From Zhengitettix transpicula (taxonomy: Eukaryota > Arthropoda > Insecta > Orthoptera > Tetrigidae), in NCBI GenBank assembly GCA_037074705.1, contig CM073591.1, forward strand, positions 7,625,587 to 7,689,586: a stretch of DNA of 64,000 nt. Direction: 5' to 3'. A program made the position numbers and the translations under genes. Numbering within the stretch: the stretch's first letter is position 1; each line of letters begins with the position of its first letter. The notes beneath the pieces were generated by a model, which ran no database searches, was not told where the DNA came from, and worked only from the letters and a program-made list of their open reading frames with translations. Below, one piece after another: positions 1 through 11,178 of the stretch.

Positions 1-1021
1 CTGGTTTTAGCGAAGGTTTGAATTTGGTTATTTAGTTTTAAAAATATATGTTGTAGACGTGCTGTCAGTTCTTTGTGAAGCACCTGCATGGAATTCAAAT
101 TAATATAAAAAATATATCTAGTGTGTGTGTATATATATAATATAATTTATTGGGATGGTCAAATTAATGTCCAGGTAAATATTATCTGCATATTCTACAA
201 TATTTATGACTTTCCAGATTTGTAACTATATAGTTGCCATACAATATTTAAATACATATCAGCAGCCATCTTAAACTTTCATTTTTTTAAAAAATAAAAT
301 ATTCAGAGTAACACAGGGCTAGTAGTAACAACTTTCATTTTTGAATTGATATTTTCTTTTTTTTCTTTAATAAATGATGAGTTAAACCTTTTAGTAACGG
401 ATAATATTTTTCACTCGCCATATATACTACAATTAACATTTCCCATTTTATTTTCAGAACATCTTGTCTTCCCCTACTGAAAAATAGCTTTGTTTGATTT
501 GTTTTTTCTTTTCTTGTTTTCAGGGAACCATTAAGCCACATGGATTTAGAGCACATGTGAAATGACAGGTAAGCACTCTCTTCTTTAAATAGAAACAAAT
601 ATATTTTTTTTCTCTGGCAGGATTTATTAATAATTCCGTTCTTCATATTGACGAACTGCAACAGTATACTCACTCCAATGTTTTATTTATATTGGAAAAA
701 TGAGCAATGTGGATTACCGTATTGATTAAGATGTGTCGATACATTCATGCAATACCCCATTCATGTAATAATATTTTATCCAAATACTGCAGCACATATA
801 CTCCAAAAAATTAATATCTTTTTCTTTTAAAATTGGTTAAATATTTCACTAAATAAAAAGAAAATTTCTATACCAATTAAATCAAATTGTAGACACCCTA
901 ATCATTATTGTTAAATTTTTAAAATCAAAGAAACTAGTAACAGGAACACTTAACACTATGAAATGTTCTGTTTTCATGAGATTCACATTCTGCAGTTGTC
1001 TGTAGCACTTCCAACAATCTC

Positions 1022-1053
<32 letters not shown>

Positions 1054-1866
1054 GATAGATAGATATACATATATACATATAGTATACTCTTATTATTTTG
1101 TCTATTTGGAAGTCACAATATAATTACTTTTACCCCAACCCCACCTATCAAACTTTTTTAATATCACTGTACACAACAGTCATTTTTTTTTAAATCTTGC
1201 TTCTTCTTTCTGCTTGATGTAGAAGCTTATAAACTTTTAATATGTTTTCACATTCACCCATGAACAACAATGTTTTAATACTGAACACTTGAATTCAGTG
1301 TTATCATTCATAAAATTTTACATCAAGGCATACAATCCTAGTGGTGAAAGTACCCTGAGGGGAAATTTGGGGAAATATACATATATATATATATCTTTTT
1401 AGGTGAGAACATTGATCCCAAACACACTTGTGTTACAAAAACGGACTGCTACTAGATGTTATTTTTCTACAATTTCAATTGTTTTAAAATAGTAGCAGTG
1501 CCACACGATTATAAAGTAAACTTAAATGTTCCCCCTATTTTTCCCCCCCAAGGGACAATAGGTACTTGGACTAGTGGAAAAGGAAAGGATGAATTGCCAG
1601 CCTATAGGTGTATAAGAGCTAATTTAGCCGTAGCAGCAGGCAGCCTGCCAGCAGGAGGAATGTGGGAGCTGTCACTGCAGAATGAGAAGACCCTAAAACA
1701 GTACCTGGCATGCTTGGAACTGAAAAAGAAAAATAAACAAAAAATAAAAATTAGATAAGGCACACACATTTCATAAAAATTTAGATTAAGTTTTATAATA
1801 CATTTGTTATCCAATTAAATTAAACAGGAAGCAATAATAAGAAAGATAGCAAAATACCACAACATT
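1..1866. other. AT-rich non-coding DNA downstream of the last visible Fas2 exon
   Basis: No exon with splice sites and Fas2-like coding content was found. There is a TA microsatellite around 1026-1075 and a smaller one near 1380. The small open frames look random. Most likely intron. Confidence 0.6.
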
Positions 1867-2011
1867 GGATAAAGTTTTCTCGGGATTCCAACCTGGTAGC
1901 GTCGTTTAATTGCCACAACGTTTCGATGGCTTGCACTGCTATCTTCTTCAGGTGAAATATTGTGGCAATTAAACGACGCTATCCATTTGGAATCCTGAGA
2001 AAACTTTATCC
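1867..2011 (-). repeat. Foldback element with hammerhead-ribozyme-like core
   Basis: Two imperfect inverted arms of 52 bp (1867-1918 and 1960-2011) flank a 41-nt core. On the minus strand the core reads CTGAAGA (1945-1951), a stem II of the type GATaGC / GCCATC with loop AGTGCAA, then GAAACG (1919-1924) followed by TTGTGGCAAT, which pairs with ATTGCCACAA of the opposite arm. This is the topology of a type I hammerhead: helix I is the arms, helix II the small hairpin and helix III minimal. One core base deviates (CUGAAGA instead of CUGAUGA). Penelope-like elements are known to carry such minimal hammerheads; activity is not shown. Confidence 0.6.
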
Positions 2012-2059
2012 AGAAATTACACCGGGAAAACCTACATTCCTTATTACCACAACAATGTT

Positions 2060-2150
2060 TGGGGGAAGCCTTGTTGACGTATTTATATTATCACTTCTTT
2101 TGTCTCTACTTCACTATCTTTCTTATTATTCATTTTCAATCAGACATTAA
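2060..2150 (+). repeat. Family D repeat fragment (3' part)
   Basis: Shares the block TATTTATATTATCACTTC and the downstream TTTCTTATTATTCATTTTCA with copies near 13.3, 19.1 and 35.8 kb. The hammerhead-like head is degraded here. It lies directly beside the foldback at 1867-2011. Confidence 0.5.
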
Positions 2151-4075
2151 TTTTTCATTTTAAACAGAAGCAAGCCAAACACACATTTAAAATATTGCAA
2201 AGTTTAGTTCAATTAATTTTATGATCAGTTCAAGAAGGAAGACACTGAGGAAGGGGGCTTAGACCCTTGGAAATGAGACATTTAAGGTCAAATACAGGAG
2301 ATATAGTTTGAAATCAGTTAGCAGTTTGTTACTATAGATGGAGTGAGTTACTTTTAGTGAAGTTACAGATGCATGATTGTTGCACACAGTTATGCAAGTC
2401 AAAAAGTAAGGAGACAAAAGTTGTGTGAGGCATCTTGGTCACCCCTATATCTGCCTCTCTGGCTACAAGAATGGAGGACCTTGCGAATGTGAAAGCATTT
2501 CCAGGAAATTCACTCAAAAATGATGAATGTAAAAATAAAAAGTTTTTCAAAGTCCACTGAAATTCAGCCCTTTATCCCTTGTTAAAAAGTTACTTAAATT
2601 TTAACTATAATTGTAAATACTATTTATGTACATGTACCGGAGTACATATATATTTAGTTATTAAAAGGGTCATATTGTTATCAGTTATAAGCATCACCAA
2701 GAAAAAATTCAGTTGCACAACTGATAGATTGCAATTGTTAGTGGAGATTTATTAAGAAAAAAAACATTAAGAAGATTGTTTAAAATTTTTATGAATTGGG
2801 TGAATCGGCATTTGGAGACCCAGAAATACGACAGCTGAATTACCCTCAACCGACGTCCAAATGGTGCATGTAGGTTGCTGGCATGGGGCTTTTAATGGCC
2901 CTCTTTCCCAAAATAAAAACAAACAAACAAACAAACATTTTAATAAACACATTTTGCTCATGCTCCATGAACTTGTATGGTACTTGAAAATTACAAATAA
3001 TAATGATTGTGCATCACCACACTTTTGCTCCCTCTACAGTTTTTCAACTCTTGGCAAATATTTAGAATAATTGAGAAGTGTGGAGATTTTCACTCAGTAC
3101 AACTAAGAGAAGTTGTATATTGGTGAAGCCGACTTCTTTAGTCTCATAAACCTTAAAGTATCAATTTGCATGAGGCGCTATACAGATTTGTTGAGAATTT
3201 AAATTTCTTACATGTATCAGAAATAGTAAAAAGTTTTGGAAACAATTTAACTGGAAAATGGTGAATGGTTCCAAATTTGAGTTGTTATCTATGTTAAATC
3301 TCTTTCTAACAACCTGATGAATTCAAACTATATGCAAATCTTTGACTGTCATCCAATTATAAACCACTTGTTTAATAACAAAATGTAAATGTATTGTAAC
3401 ATTTCAGCAGTTGGGAATGTGACGTCCAGCTAGATCGTTCACCAACCAAGTTATACCTCTGTTAGCTCACCTGGCTACTGATCTAGAGGATAAAGGAAGA
3501 ATTCAGAACAGGAAATAGGAAAGTTGGTAATGTGAGGGTTCGGGTTCAACTAGTTGGACCTGGATGTAATGTTTGGTGTTTTGCTGCACTTCAGTCAATT
3601 AACAGTTGTAACAGCTGCTGACTTGCACTACACTCAGCTGGAATTTGGGCTGTGCCAAAGTGTGTCCGCAATATAGAAGAGAAGTTTAGAAAACGGCACA
3701 TGTAGGTTGTTATATTACAGTATGTGGTAAAAAAGAATGAGGCAAAATGAAAAAATATATATTGTGTTAAAGAACATACAAAGCAGTACAAATACTTCTT
3801 TGGACACATTAAAAATTATCAAATGTGCTAAATTTTGAAAGATAAATTGGAAAGAATATTTTCATGTCGATCAGAACTTCCTAAAATAATCAGGCAAGGA
3901 ATGCTATAAAAGTGTAGCACATAAAGAGATGTTAACAAAGTATGCAGTTTCAACCTGAAAAGTGTGTTGACATGTGTTCGGGTCATGGGAGTTGTATTAA
4001 ATAGCAGTATACCATCTAGGTAGATATAAACAATTTAACATTATAAATTATAATATAATCTAACAAGGTATTTAC
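2151..4075. other. AT-rich non-coding DNA, probably intron
   Basis: Nothing coding is supported. A weak tRNA-like pair of pol III boxes sits at about 3461-3551 (see findings). The gap ends at the donor site of the last visible Fas2 exon. Confidence 0.5.
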
Positions 4076-4262
4076 CTGGGGCAGTCTTGGCTATTATCTC
4101 TCCTGGGATGCTATAGCCAATTATGTTATGAGCTCGAACTTCTACTTTGTAGTACGTGTCTGGTCGAAGATCTTGAAGTATATACGATGTAAGCTGCCCT
4201 TGCAGAGCTTTGGTCTGGCAAGGATCGCCTGTTGATTTCCATCTATTGTCACGCTTGCTTAC
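4076..4262 (-). CDS. Fas2: Fas2 exon j: C-terminal half of FnIII domain 2
   Basis: 187 nt; acceptor ACTAATTTCAG, donor GTAAAT; 62 codons plus one base. It starts VSKRDNRWKSTGDPC and continues LQGQLTSYILQDLRPDT then YYKVEVRAHNIIGYS, ending GEIIAKTAP. The RAHNxIGYSxPG motif is the conserved end of the Fas2 ectodomain. The next exon, which would encode the juxtamembrane stretch and the membrane anchor, is expected at lower coordinates; I see none between 1 and 4075, so it probably lies outside the window. Confidence 0.93.
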
Positions 4263-5166
4263 CTGAAATTAGTACAGTCATAATTATTAGTTTACTACAT
4301 ATCTTGACATTACCATTCATCTGTAAAATATTATTATCAACTGTAAAGAAGATGGGATTCTCGTTCCAATGATATAATGTGCCAGACTTATATATAGCCT
4401 CACAGTTTGACTATTAGCTCAGTTCTCTCAAAGTTCTCGTTGCTCAAACATTAAAAGGGCACCAGATAACTATTTTTATTTATTAAAGAAATTACCAAAA
4501 GTTCATTCAACTCATCAAGTTTATTGAGACATGAGACATTTACAGTATTCTCAGACCATGGCTTTAATTGACATGACACTTACAATGTGAATAATTAATT
4601 GATTTTGCTTGCACCTTGCAAGATTGGTTTGAGATTTTGTTCACATGAATTCCTACCAGATACTGACCTAACTGCGAGCTACCATGTCTGCTGGCCATAA
4701 TCTCCCACATTCCCTACTATCTCCCATCAGAGACTACGATCAGTTCACCGTGAACTCCCTGCGGAGATGGGAAACTTCTAAATGCATTTGCTAAAACCGC
4801 AACGCAACATAACAATGCTGGCGTGACACTACAAAACTCAAAGAACGGAAATCAAAGCAAATGCAACATAACAAGAGGCTCAACACCGACTGATTGGCAT
4901 GTTTCACAACAACATTTTTATAAAAAACCTGCTAAAAGTAACAAAATGACAATTAATGGTTGCAGAATATTTACCTGAACTAGAACTGAAAATACAATTT
5001 TATGTCAACCTCTCAACTGTTTGGAGAATGAAGACTGGAACTTTACTTTACTCAAGAACTGAAGCCCAAAGGAGGAATAGAATACCAACTACATTGCCCT
5101 TCACATGGTCTGGAATATTATAAACATTTTCTCTCATTTAACCGTAAGGTAAATGGTATTACTTAC
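4263..5166 (-). other. Fas2 intron
   Basis: Intron between exons i and j, GT-AG, 904 bp, phase 0. AT-rich, with no repeat or gene recognised. Confidence 0.85.
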
Positions 5167-5432
5167 TGGACATGACTTGACTGTATATTCGTCAATTGGC
5201 TCTCCATTATCAGCTGGAATTTTCCAGATGACTTCAAAACGGTCAAAATAGGATGACATTGCTACTCCATCTGGGCTTTTGTTAATAATCTGGGGCTCTT
5301 CAGGAGCAGATCGTTTGGCAGTTGTGTGAACCTGAGGATTGGACCATGGGCCTTTGCCGACATCGTTCTGTGCAGCAAAACGAAAGCTGTATGTTGTTTG
5401 TGGTTTCAGATTTTCCAAGATGTATGGCGAAT
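5167..5432 (-). CDS. Fas2: Fas2 exon i: end of FnIII domain 1 and start of FnIII domain 2
   Basis: 266 nt; acceptor TTTGGTATAG, donor GTAAGT; ends in phase 0. The first part, SPYILENLKPQTTYSFRF then AAQNDVGKGPWS, is the FnIII F-G region with the LxPxTxYxFRxxAxNxxG signature. After the linker KRSAPEEPQI, the second repeat starts with FEVIWKIPADNGEPIDEY and ends TVKSCP. The single cysteine here pairs by position with one in exon j (GDPCQ), a Fas2 peculiarity in FnIII-2. Confidence 0.93.
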
Positions 5433-5870
5433 CTATACCAAAATAAAAATTTTCAATGATCATTAGAATTTATCTGATAATTTAAAGGTTTAGAAATGCA
5501 TAGCAACAAAATTCCTAAAAACTGGTAATGTTTACAGTTTCAATCACATTCTATATTTCCACCCAAGTCTTGAACTCCTAGTATTGACTTTGCCTATCAT
5601 TTCTCACAATGTTTTAATAGAAAAAATATATCCTCAAGTTAATATTTCCATTTATTGAACACAAGATGATTCTATTTACATAGAAACAATTTTTTCAGAC
5701 CACATTCACAGTTTTTTTTCCAGTTATTTACCTGATGTTTAATTTAAAAATTATAAAAATACATTCATTTAATGAAAATATCAATAATGCTTATCAGTTT
5801 TTAAAAATCAATTTCAAATTGAAAAAGAAAAGACTACCTAAAGACAACTTTAAATCAAATTAAAGCTTAC
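5433..5870 (-). other. Fas2 intron
   Basis: Intron between exons h and i, 438 bp. AT-rich; nothing else seen. Confidence 0.85.
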
Positions 5871-5999
5871 CTATAACCCAGTTTTTAACTTGAGCATCAT
5901 CCCACACTTCTCTTTCTTCTTTGAAATTTACAATATAATTTTTGGTAGGTAAACCACCGTCCATCCTTGGTGCAATAAAATTGAATGTGATTGTAGTAG
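5871..5999 (-). CDS. Fas2: Fas2 exon h: N-terminal half of FnIII domain 1
   Basis: 129 nt; acceptor TCTCCCCAG, donor GTAAGC. Two bases complete a codon from exon g, 42 codons follow and one base is carried on. It encodes ATTITFNFIAPRMDGGLP and KNYIVNFKEE, then VWDDAQVKNWVI. The ITFNF and DGGLP positions correspond to beta strands B-C of the first fibronectin III repeat. The split aspartate joins directly to SPYILENLKP in exon i. Confidence 0.92.
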
Positions 6000-6365
6000 C
6001 TGGGGAGAAAAAAATGTTGAGCAAGGTTAATTTTCAACTAAATTTATATTCTAGCATAGCTCAAATTATCAGTACAAATAATTTACAAAAAAAACTTGTA
6101 ATTATATTACATGAGCAACATAAGTTAAAAACAATAAATATTTAATAAATCTGAACCATAAGGAGAAAATGTTTTCTCTTGCCGTTCTACTTCTCGCTTA
6201 TATGGCTAATTTATGATATAAATGTCTTTCAGAAATACAAATTAAAAACAAATTTAATCGAGCACTTATTTTTTTGTCTGTTATTTGGCTATTTACTAAT
6301 CTAATTAGTATTCTTTTAACACAGACATTTTATATTTTATGAAAACAAATTCATGTAAGACATAC
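6000..6365 (-). other. Fas2 intron
   Basis: Intron between exons g and h, 366 bp. AT-rich; nothing else seen. Confidence 0.85.
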
Positions 6366-6507
6366 CAGTAATTGTGTCCACTGTAACTTGGAGAACCTTT
6401 GATGGTGCTTTTGCTTCCCTGAGTAGAATATCATGAGTCACGGAACCGTGCTTGTTGACAGCCGTACAACGGTATGGTCCATACATTGCGTTGCTGACTG
6501 GAGTCAC
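6366..6507 (-). CDS. Fas2: Fas2 exon g: C-terminal half of Ig domain 5 and linker
   Basis: 142 nt; acceptor CTACAG, donor GTATGT; 47 codons plus one base. It reads VTPVSNAMYGPYRC, giving the second Ig5 cysteine, then TAVNKHGSVTHDILLREA and the linker KAPSKVLQVTVDTIT. The LREA(K/R)APS stretch between Ig5 and FnIII-1 is diagnostic for Fas2. The final G joins CT of exon h to make alanine. Confidence 0.92.
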
Positions 6508-7195
6508 CTGTAGTAATACATGTAAAGTTACTTTTTATAGTTTTACAGCAACGCAAAAATTTTAAGTTTGCTAGAATCATTAGAATTTTTTCAATTTGAT
6601 GGTAGTGAATAATTAATTAAACAAAGAAAGGGCTAACATCTGCAAGATTTATAAGGTTCTTATGAAACAATTTTTCATGATTTATTATAAATGTAAATCT
6701 ATAAAGTAGTATACGAATTGACAAGCATAATCTGCAAACATCAAACTGATACATAAAATTTGTTTCTGTAATTGCATCTCAATGGGTATGTTGTTATTGT
6801 GTCCACATGTGTAATAATTGAGAGACTTGTAATATATTCTTTCAAAAAGATATCGCTAAACCTGGCTTCAAATGGCATTTTTGTTCCTCTCTTATTTTTA
6901 CAGGCCACAAGGTATCTTTCCTGACCACCAGAATAATGTTTAAAAAATGTGATATTTTATTAAAAAGAAACACAAATTTTATTTCTAAATGTATTTCATG
7001 GTTACCCGAAGAGGACATAAACACTTACCTTGTGGACTCATTGTTTCACCTTTTAAATAATCTCATATAGCATAATATAAAATTAACAAATATACACAAT
7101 TGAAATTACACTATATTTTTACTCATGATTTTTATTCACCACCGTGTGAAAGCTTAAAACAAATAAAAATACACTATCAGGTTTGATATAATTAC
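6508..7195 (-). other. Fas2 intron
   Basis: Intron between exons f and g, 688 bp, phase 0. Nothing else seen. Confidence 0.85.
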
Positions 7196-7438
7196 CATTA
7201 GTACACTCTCAGGGCCATTTCCAAATCGCTGATAATAAGTTTTGATAGTTTCATTCTGGTTGCGGAAAATATCTTCACCTCCAAATCTCCAGCTAATGGT
7301 TGCATTTGGAATAGACTCAGCACGGCATGTGAGGTTCACTGGATTGCGTTCCCAACTCCACTTCTCCTTGTCTGGCGTGTTTCCAAAAGAAGGTCCAAAT
7401 TCCACTGTCAGGTGGCCATTCTTAATTGCCTCACCTCC
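7196..7438 (-). CDS. Fas2: Fas2 exon f: N-terminal half of Ig domain 5
   Basis: 243 nt, 81 codons, phase 0 at both ends; acceptor TTTGTAG, donor GTAATT. It begins GGEAIKNGHLTVEFGPSF and carries NPVNLTCRAESIPNATISW with the first Ig5 cysteine, tryptophan and an NAT glycosylation site, then a second potential site (NET) and ESVLM at the end. The opposite strand is also open over much of this exon, but the splice sites, phase and Ig motifs place the coding strand on minus. Confidence 0.92.
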
Positions 7439-8148
7439 CTACAAATAAACAACATTAATTTAGAAGACTGCACTGTACATGAAAAACACACTTTTAGAAA
7501 TGCATCTTTATTGAAATTACATATTATTACAGCAAATAAATAATATATTCAACAATATCAAATTTTTTATGTTATACACTTGTGCACCTGAAGAAGTTTA
7601 AAAAAGGGGAACAAAATATGTGTTATTTTGAATTAAGTCATTTATGACATGTTGGCAAATTTATTTATTGATTCAACTGACGTCAGATAAATATAACTAT
7701 GAAAAACACATTATAGACCATAGTTGGAAAGCAACATCTTGACACTAGGAACAGAAGTATATTGTGTTATTAAATAACGGAAATTCTGATGAGAGCTCTT
7801 TTGAGAGAAATTGTATTACAATTCCGATTTAGTAGTGGTGGACGGATACTTAACTCATTTAAATGAAAAATAAATATTCATGGTTTATATGTAAAAGATA
7901 TAAATATATGTAATACCTATAAGATCACAAATTATAGCAAAATTTAAACATATGGTAATAATAGTACTTTACATTTTGTCATTACGTATGCTTTTCAAAA
8001 ACCAAAGGGATAATGTTAACCTATTTCAGCCAATCCTATTGACACTGATTTGTGAATAATGCTGGTCTATAATCACGAAGCACTAACACTTTACCAATAT
8101 GATGATATTTTAAGAGTGATTTTTTTTAAAAAAAGATAATAAAAATAC
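7439..8148 (-). other. Fas2 intron
   Basis: Intron between exons e and f, 710 bp, phase 0. A decayed hammerhead-like scrap (CCTGAAGAAG near 7587) is present; otherwise nothing. Confidence 0.8.
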
Positions 8149-8323
8149 CTTATTCTTAGCTATACATTCATAAAGACCATCGTCAGACCGTATGACATTT
8201 GAAATAATCAACTGTCCAATCCTTTGTGTCCCATCTTCATTCACTTTGCTAACTCCGTCCACAGTAATTCTATCTTCATTATTCTGGACACCATTAACAT
8301 AACGATTACGGTTGCTTAATTTC
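8149..8323 (-). CDS. Fas2: Fas2 exon e: C-terminal half of Ig domain 4
   Basis: 175 nt; acceptor CTTCTTGCAG, donor GTATTT. The first base completes the arginine from exon d, then 58 codons. The translation runs KLSNRNRYVNG, an acidic strand region, then GQLIISNVIRSDDGLYEC with the second Ig4 cysteine and IAKNK. Reading frame 1 hits a stop within six codons, so the phase inherited from exon d decides the frame. The next exon continues with GGEAIKNGHLTVEF, matching the Fas2 pattern NK.G.A.K.GH.TVEF. Confidence 0.92.
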
Positions 8324-8574
8324 CTGCAAGAAGGTAATCAGAAACAGATAAATTTTAACACTGAATTCAATTGTGTAACAGACAAGTTTGCTGATATGTG
8401 ATTGAACTGGATAATAAAATTTTAACAGACTTAAAGATTGAAATATTTCACGGTGAAGTTGTTCAATAAGGAGTTCTCAGAATACACACGGGTTTTGCAT
8501 ATTTATATTTAGGCGCAACATTTCGACGACTGAAAACACTGTCATCATCTTCTAGGCGAAGTGCCAGATCCATT

Positions 8575-9068
8575 TTTTTTGGGTGTAGAAGGCTATGTAT
8601 AGGGTAATCCACATACTGGCAACTCCCCTCTTATAGCATAGGAAAGGGATTTGAAAGGGGGGATGCGGAAGGGTGGAGGAAGGTAGCCAAGGGTAACTAG
8701 GGCCCCCGGGCTATGGTTTACCTGCATCAGGTAGGTCGGGCATTGGGTGCTTGTCCCACACCCTTCCGATAGCGGGAGAGGAATTTGCTGTGGGGACACT
8801 GCATTTCCTTCTCTGTGCCTCGACCAGTTTAGGAGGCAGCTGGCCGACTATTCCAATTTGAATAGCGGACAACTCTACCGTATGCCCAAGGTCTGTGACC
8901 CCGGAATATACACCTCTCAAAACAGGCCGATGTGCCTCAGCATATGGGAACCTTAGTTCAAAAAAAACCCAGAGAGATGTGAAGGCATCCCCAAAGGTAG
9001 CCTCCGCCAGAGCTCTAGGGGAAGGTTCACCTGCAAGAGAATCCTCTCGCAGGCTTCCTTGTATATAG
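8575..9068 (-). mobile_element. Family A retroposon-like element, copy 1
   Basis: On the minus strand this copy ends in a short A-run directly beside the target copy GCCAGATCCATT (8563-8574); the second target copy is at 9069-9080. That arrangement (A-tail next to a 12-bp target duplication) is what LINE-type target-primed reverse transcription leaves. It carries the shared blocks of the family, for example TAGGATCCTTAAACC-like and AGTTAACCCTTGGCTACC-like stretches. No conserved open frame; probably non-autonomous. Confidence 0.7.
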
Positions 9069-9080
9069 TGCCGGATCCAT

Positions 9081-9535
9081 TTTTTTTTTTAGGGCAATAG
9101 GCTACATGAGGGTAATCCACTTAGGGCAACTCCCCTTTAATAGCATAGGAAGGGATTTGAAAGGGGGGATGCGGAAGGGTAGAGGAAGGTAGCCAAGGGT
9201 TAACTAGGGCCCCCGGGCTATATTTTAAGGATCCTACCCGGCATTTGCCTAAAGGAATGCAGGGAAAACCTTAGAAAAACCTGCATCGGGTAGGTCGGGC
9301 ATTGGGTACTTGTCCCACGCCCTTCCGATAGCGGGAGAGGAGTTTGCTGTGGGGACGCAGCTTACCCCTCGCCATGCCTTGGCCTGTTTAGGAGGCAGCT
9401 GGCCGACTATTCCAATAGGAATAGCGGACAACTCTTGCCATATGCCCAAGGTCTGCGACCCCGGAACATACACCTCTCAAAACAGACCGAGGTGCCACGG
9501 CATGTGGGAACCTTAGTTCAAAAAAACCAGAGACT
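9081..9535 (-). mobile_element. Family A retroposon-like element, copy 2 (5'-truncated)
   Basis: Adjacent to copy 1 in the same orientation, with a longer A-tail (T-run from 9079). Flanked by GCCGGATCCATT at 9069-9080 and 9536-9547. Its 5' end stops earlier than copy 1, near the CCAGAGA block. Shared 3' ends with variable 5' ends are typical of non-LTR retroposition. Confidence 0.7.
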
Positions 9536-9699
9536 GCCGGATCCATTCCATTTCATGTTATATATATCCTCAACTGAATCATCACACTGTGAGAGCCAAA
9601 ATTATTTGGCTATATAAAATATATATCTCAATTATAATTGCGTCTAAATGTAAATATGCAAAACCCGTGTGTATTCCGAGAACAATTTATTGATTAACA

Positions 9700-11178
9700 G
9701 ACTTGCTGTGATTCATAAATGTTTGCTTCAAGCCTTGAACTGCTTCAAATTAGTTACTTTCATTCCATATTTTAATCACTAAATGTGTGAAGAGACTGAA
9801 GACAGGGTCATTCATGATGTTTTTAATTGGGTTGAACATTATTTCTTATTGTAACAGTTTTTCAAAATATCAAGTTACATTTTCCTTCATTTGGCGATCT
9901 GTAATTTTTCCCCTTTAAAATGAAAATTAAATTTTTGGAAGAATATCTAGCGAGTCTCAAAACACATTGAATCTGGAAAGTGTTGCAGAATTGTGTCCAA
10001 AGGTGGGGAAATTATCTAAATTAATTTATATAAGACCAGGGGAACTGCTCCAAAGGAAAATATTTAACATGACCAACTTATTAAATTCCATATATATTGT
10101 ATTCAGATATGTAACAACTAGGTACTTGGACTGGCACCAGATTGTATCCAAATGGATTTGAACCAGCCATTAACAAAGTTGCAAAAAAGAGGAACACTCA
10201 TATTTTTTTCTGGTGCTATGTGAAACATAACTTTCGTAAAAACAAGTAAACACTGAACTGTCTCAAGAACTGTCAATTTTTTTCTGGGCCTGTGAGAGAT
10301 GTCACACACACAAGCAGCCATTGGACAAATAAAAAAATGTGATGTAGCGGAAAGGAGAAATGTTCGAAGAACCAATTGATGGGGGACGTTATCTTAGAGA
10401 TCAGTTTACCAAAGACAACTACAGTGACGAGACACATAGAAAGTGAGGTAGAATTCTAGTAATGAAGAAGAATCTGAACATGCCATCAAAAAGACATGAG
10501 TGAAAATGAAAATACAACACACAGACCAAAAATGAGGTCAATAAGGAGTTAAATCAAGAAAAATTATAAGTATATATTTGAATTCAGTCATAAAAAAAAT
10601 CATTTAGTATGCCTCCTACACTGCGTGGCGCAAATTTTTCCTTTTTGTAAAGACTCATACATTTTTGTGTTAATGATTTGCAAATGCATAAACTCTATGG
10701 AATTTTCATACAATATAAATAATTTTAAAACTCCACTTTTTATTACATTTTGACAGCAAGAAATGGGGGTTTACTATAATTATTAAATGTTTTATTAAAA
10801 TATAAGGAAAATTAGTAAACTAATAAATAAACAACAGCCAATTTTAAGTCAGAAAAAATAATTTATTGATGGAAAATGAAACAACGTTTCATCACTTATT
10901 ATTTTGCAACCTCATCAGGTTAAAGTTTAAAAACAATTATGATAGGTCATTCACTACTGACTGCTGTGGCTGAAATGTTGCTTAATTTTACATTAATAAA
11001 TTGGGCTAAAATGAAAACATTAATAAATGCTTTTCTCCGACTTAAAATCGGCTCATATTTATTTATTTGTTTTCTCAATAGTCAGAATATATATTTATAA
11101 AATATAATTAGAAAATTTTCGAAGTGTTGGGTAGCACATCATAAATTAGTATCCATAAGCAAAACTTAAAATATTTAC
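9700..11178 (-). other. Rest of Fas2 intron d/e
   Basis: AT-rich intron sequence upstream of the foldback. It contains a separate hammerhead-like motif at 10885-10918. No gene seen. Confidence 0.75.
10885..10918 (-). other. Hammerhead-ribozyme-like motif with intact CTGATGA box
   Basis: On the minus strand CTGATGA (10912-10918) is followed by GGTTGC, an A-rich loop and GTGAT, then GAAACG (10885-10890) and TTG. Both conserved boxes are canonical, but stem II is weak and relies on GU pairs. Flanking AAC/GTT could form a very short helix I. Probably a decayed Penelope-type hammerhead. Confidence 0.4.

Larger units (their letters stand above)
8473..9683 (-). repeat. Foldback hammerhead-like element split by two family A insertions
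   Basis: Arms 8473-8518 and 9638-9683 are 46 bp each and almost perfectly inverted (left begins GTTCTCAGAATACACACGGG). Next to the left arm, the minus strand holds a degenerate core: CTAGAAGA (8548-8555), a 6-bp stem II (GATGAC with GTCGTC, one GU pair) and GAAATG (8519-8524). The centre has been opened by two tandem family A copies, leaving three copies of the target sequence GCC(A/G)GATCCATT. Without the insertions the element would be roughly 240 bp. Confidence 0.6.

Noticed and set aside
1..4075. Membrane-anchor exon of Fas2
   Set aside because: I searched both strands for a hydrophobic segment with correct phase and splice sites and found none that was convincing.
8593..9617. Recurrent peptide frames such as those containing CPTYLMQ
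   Set aside because: They recur only because family A recurs; copies carry frame changes and stops, with no sign of protein-level selection.
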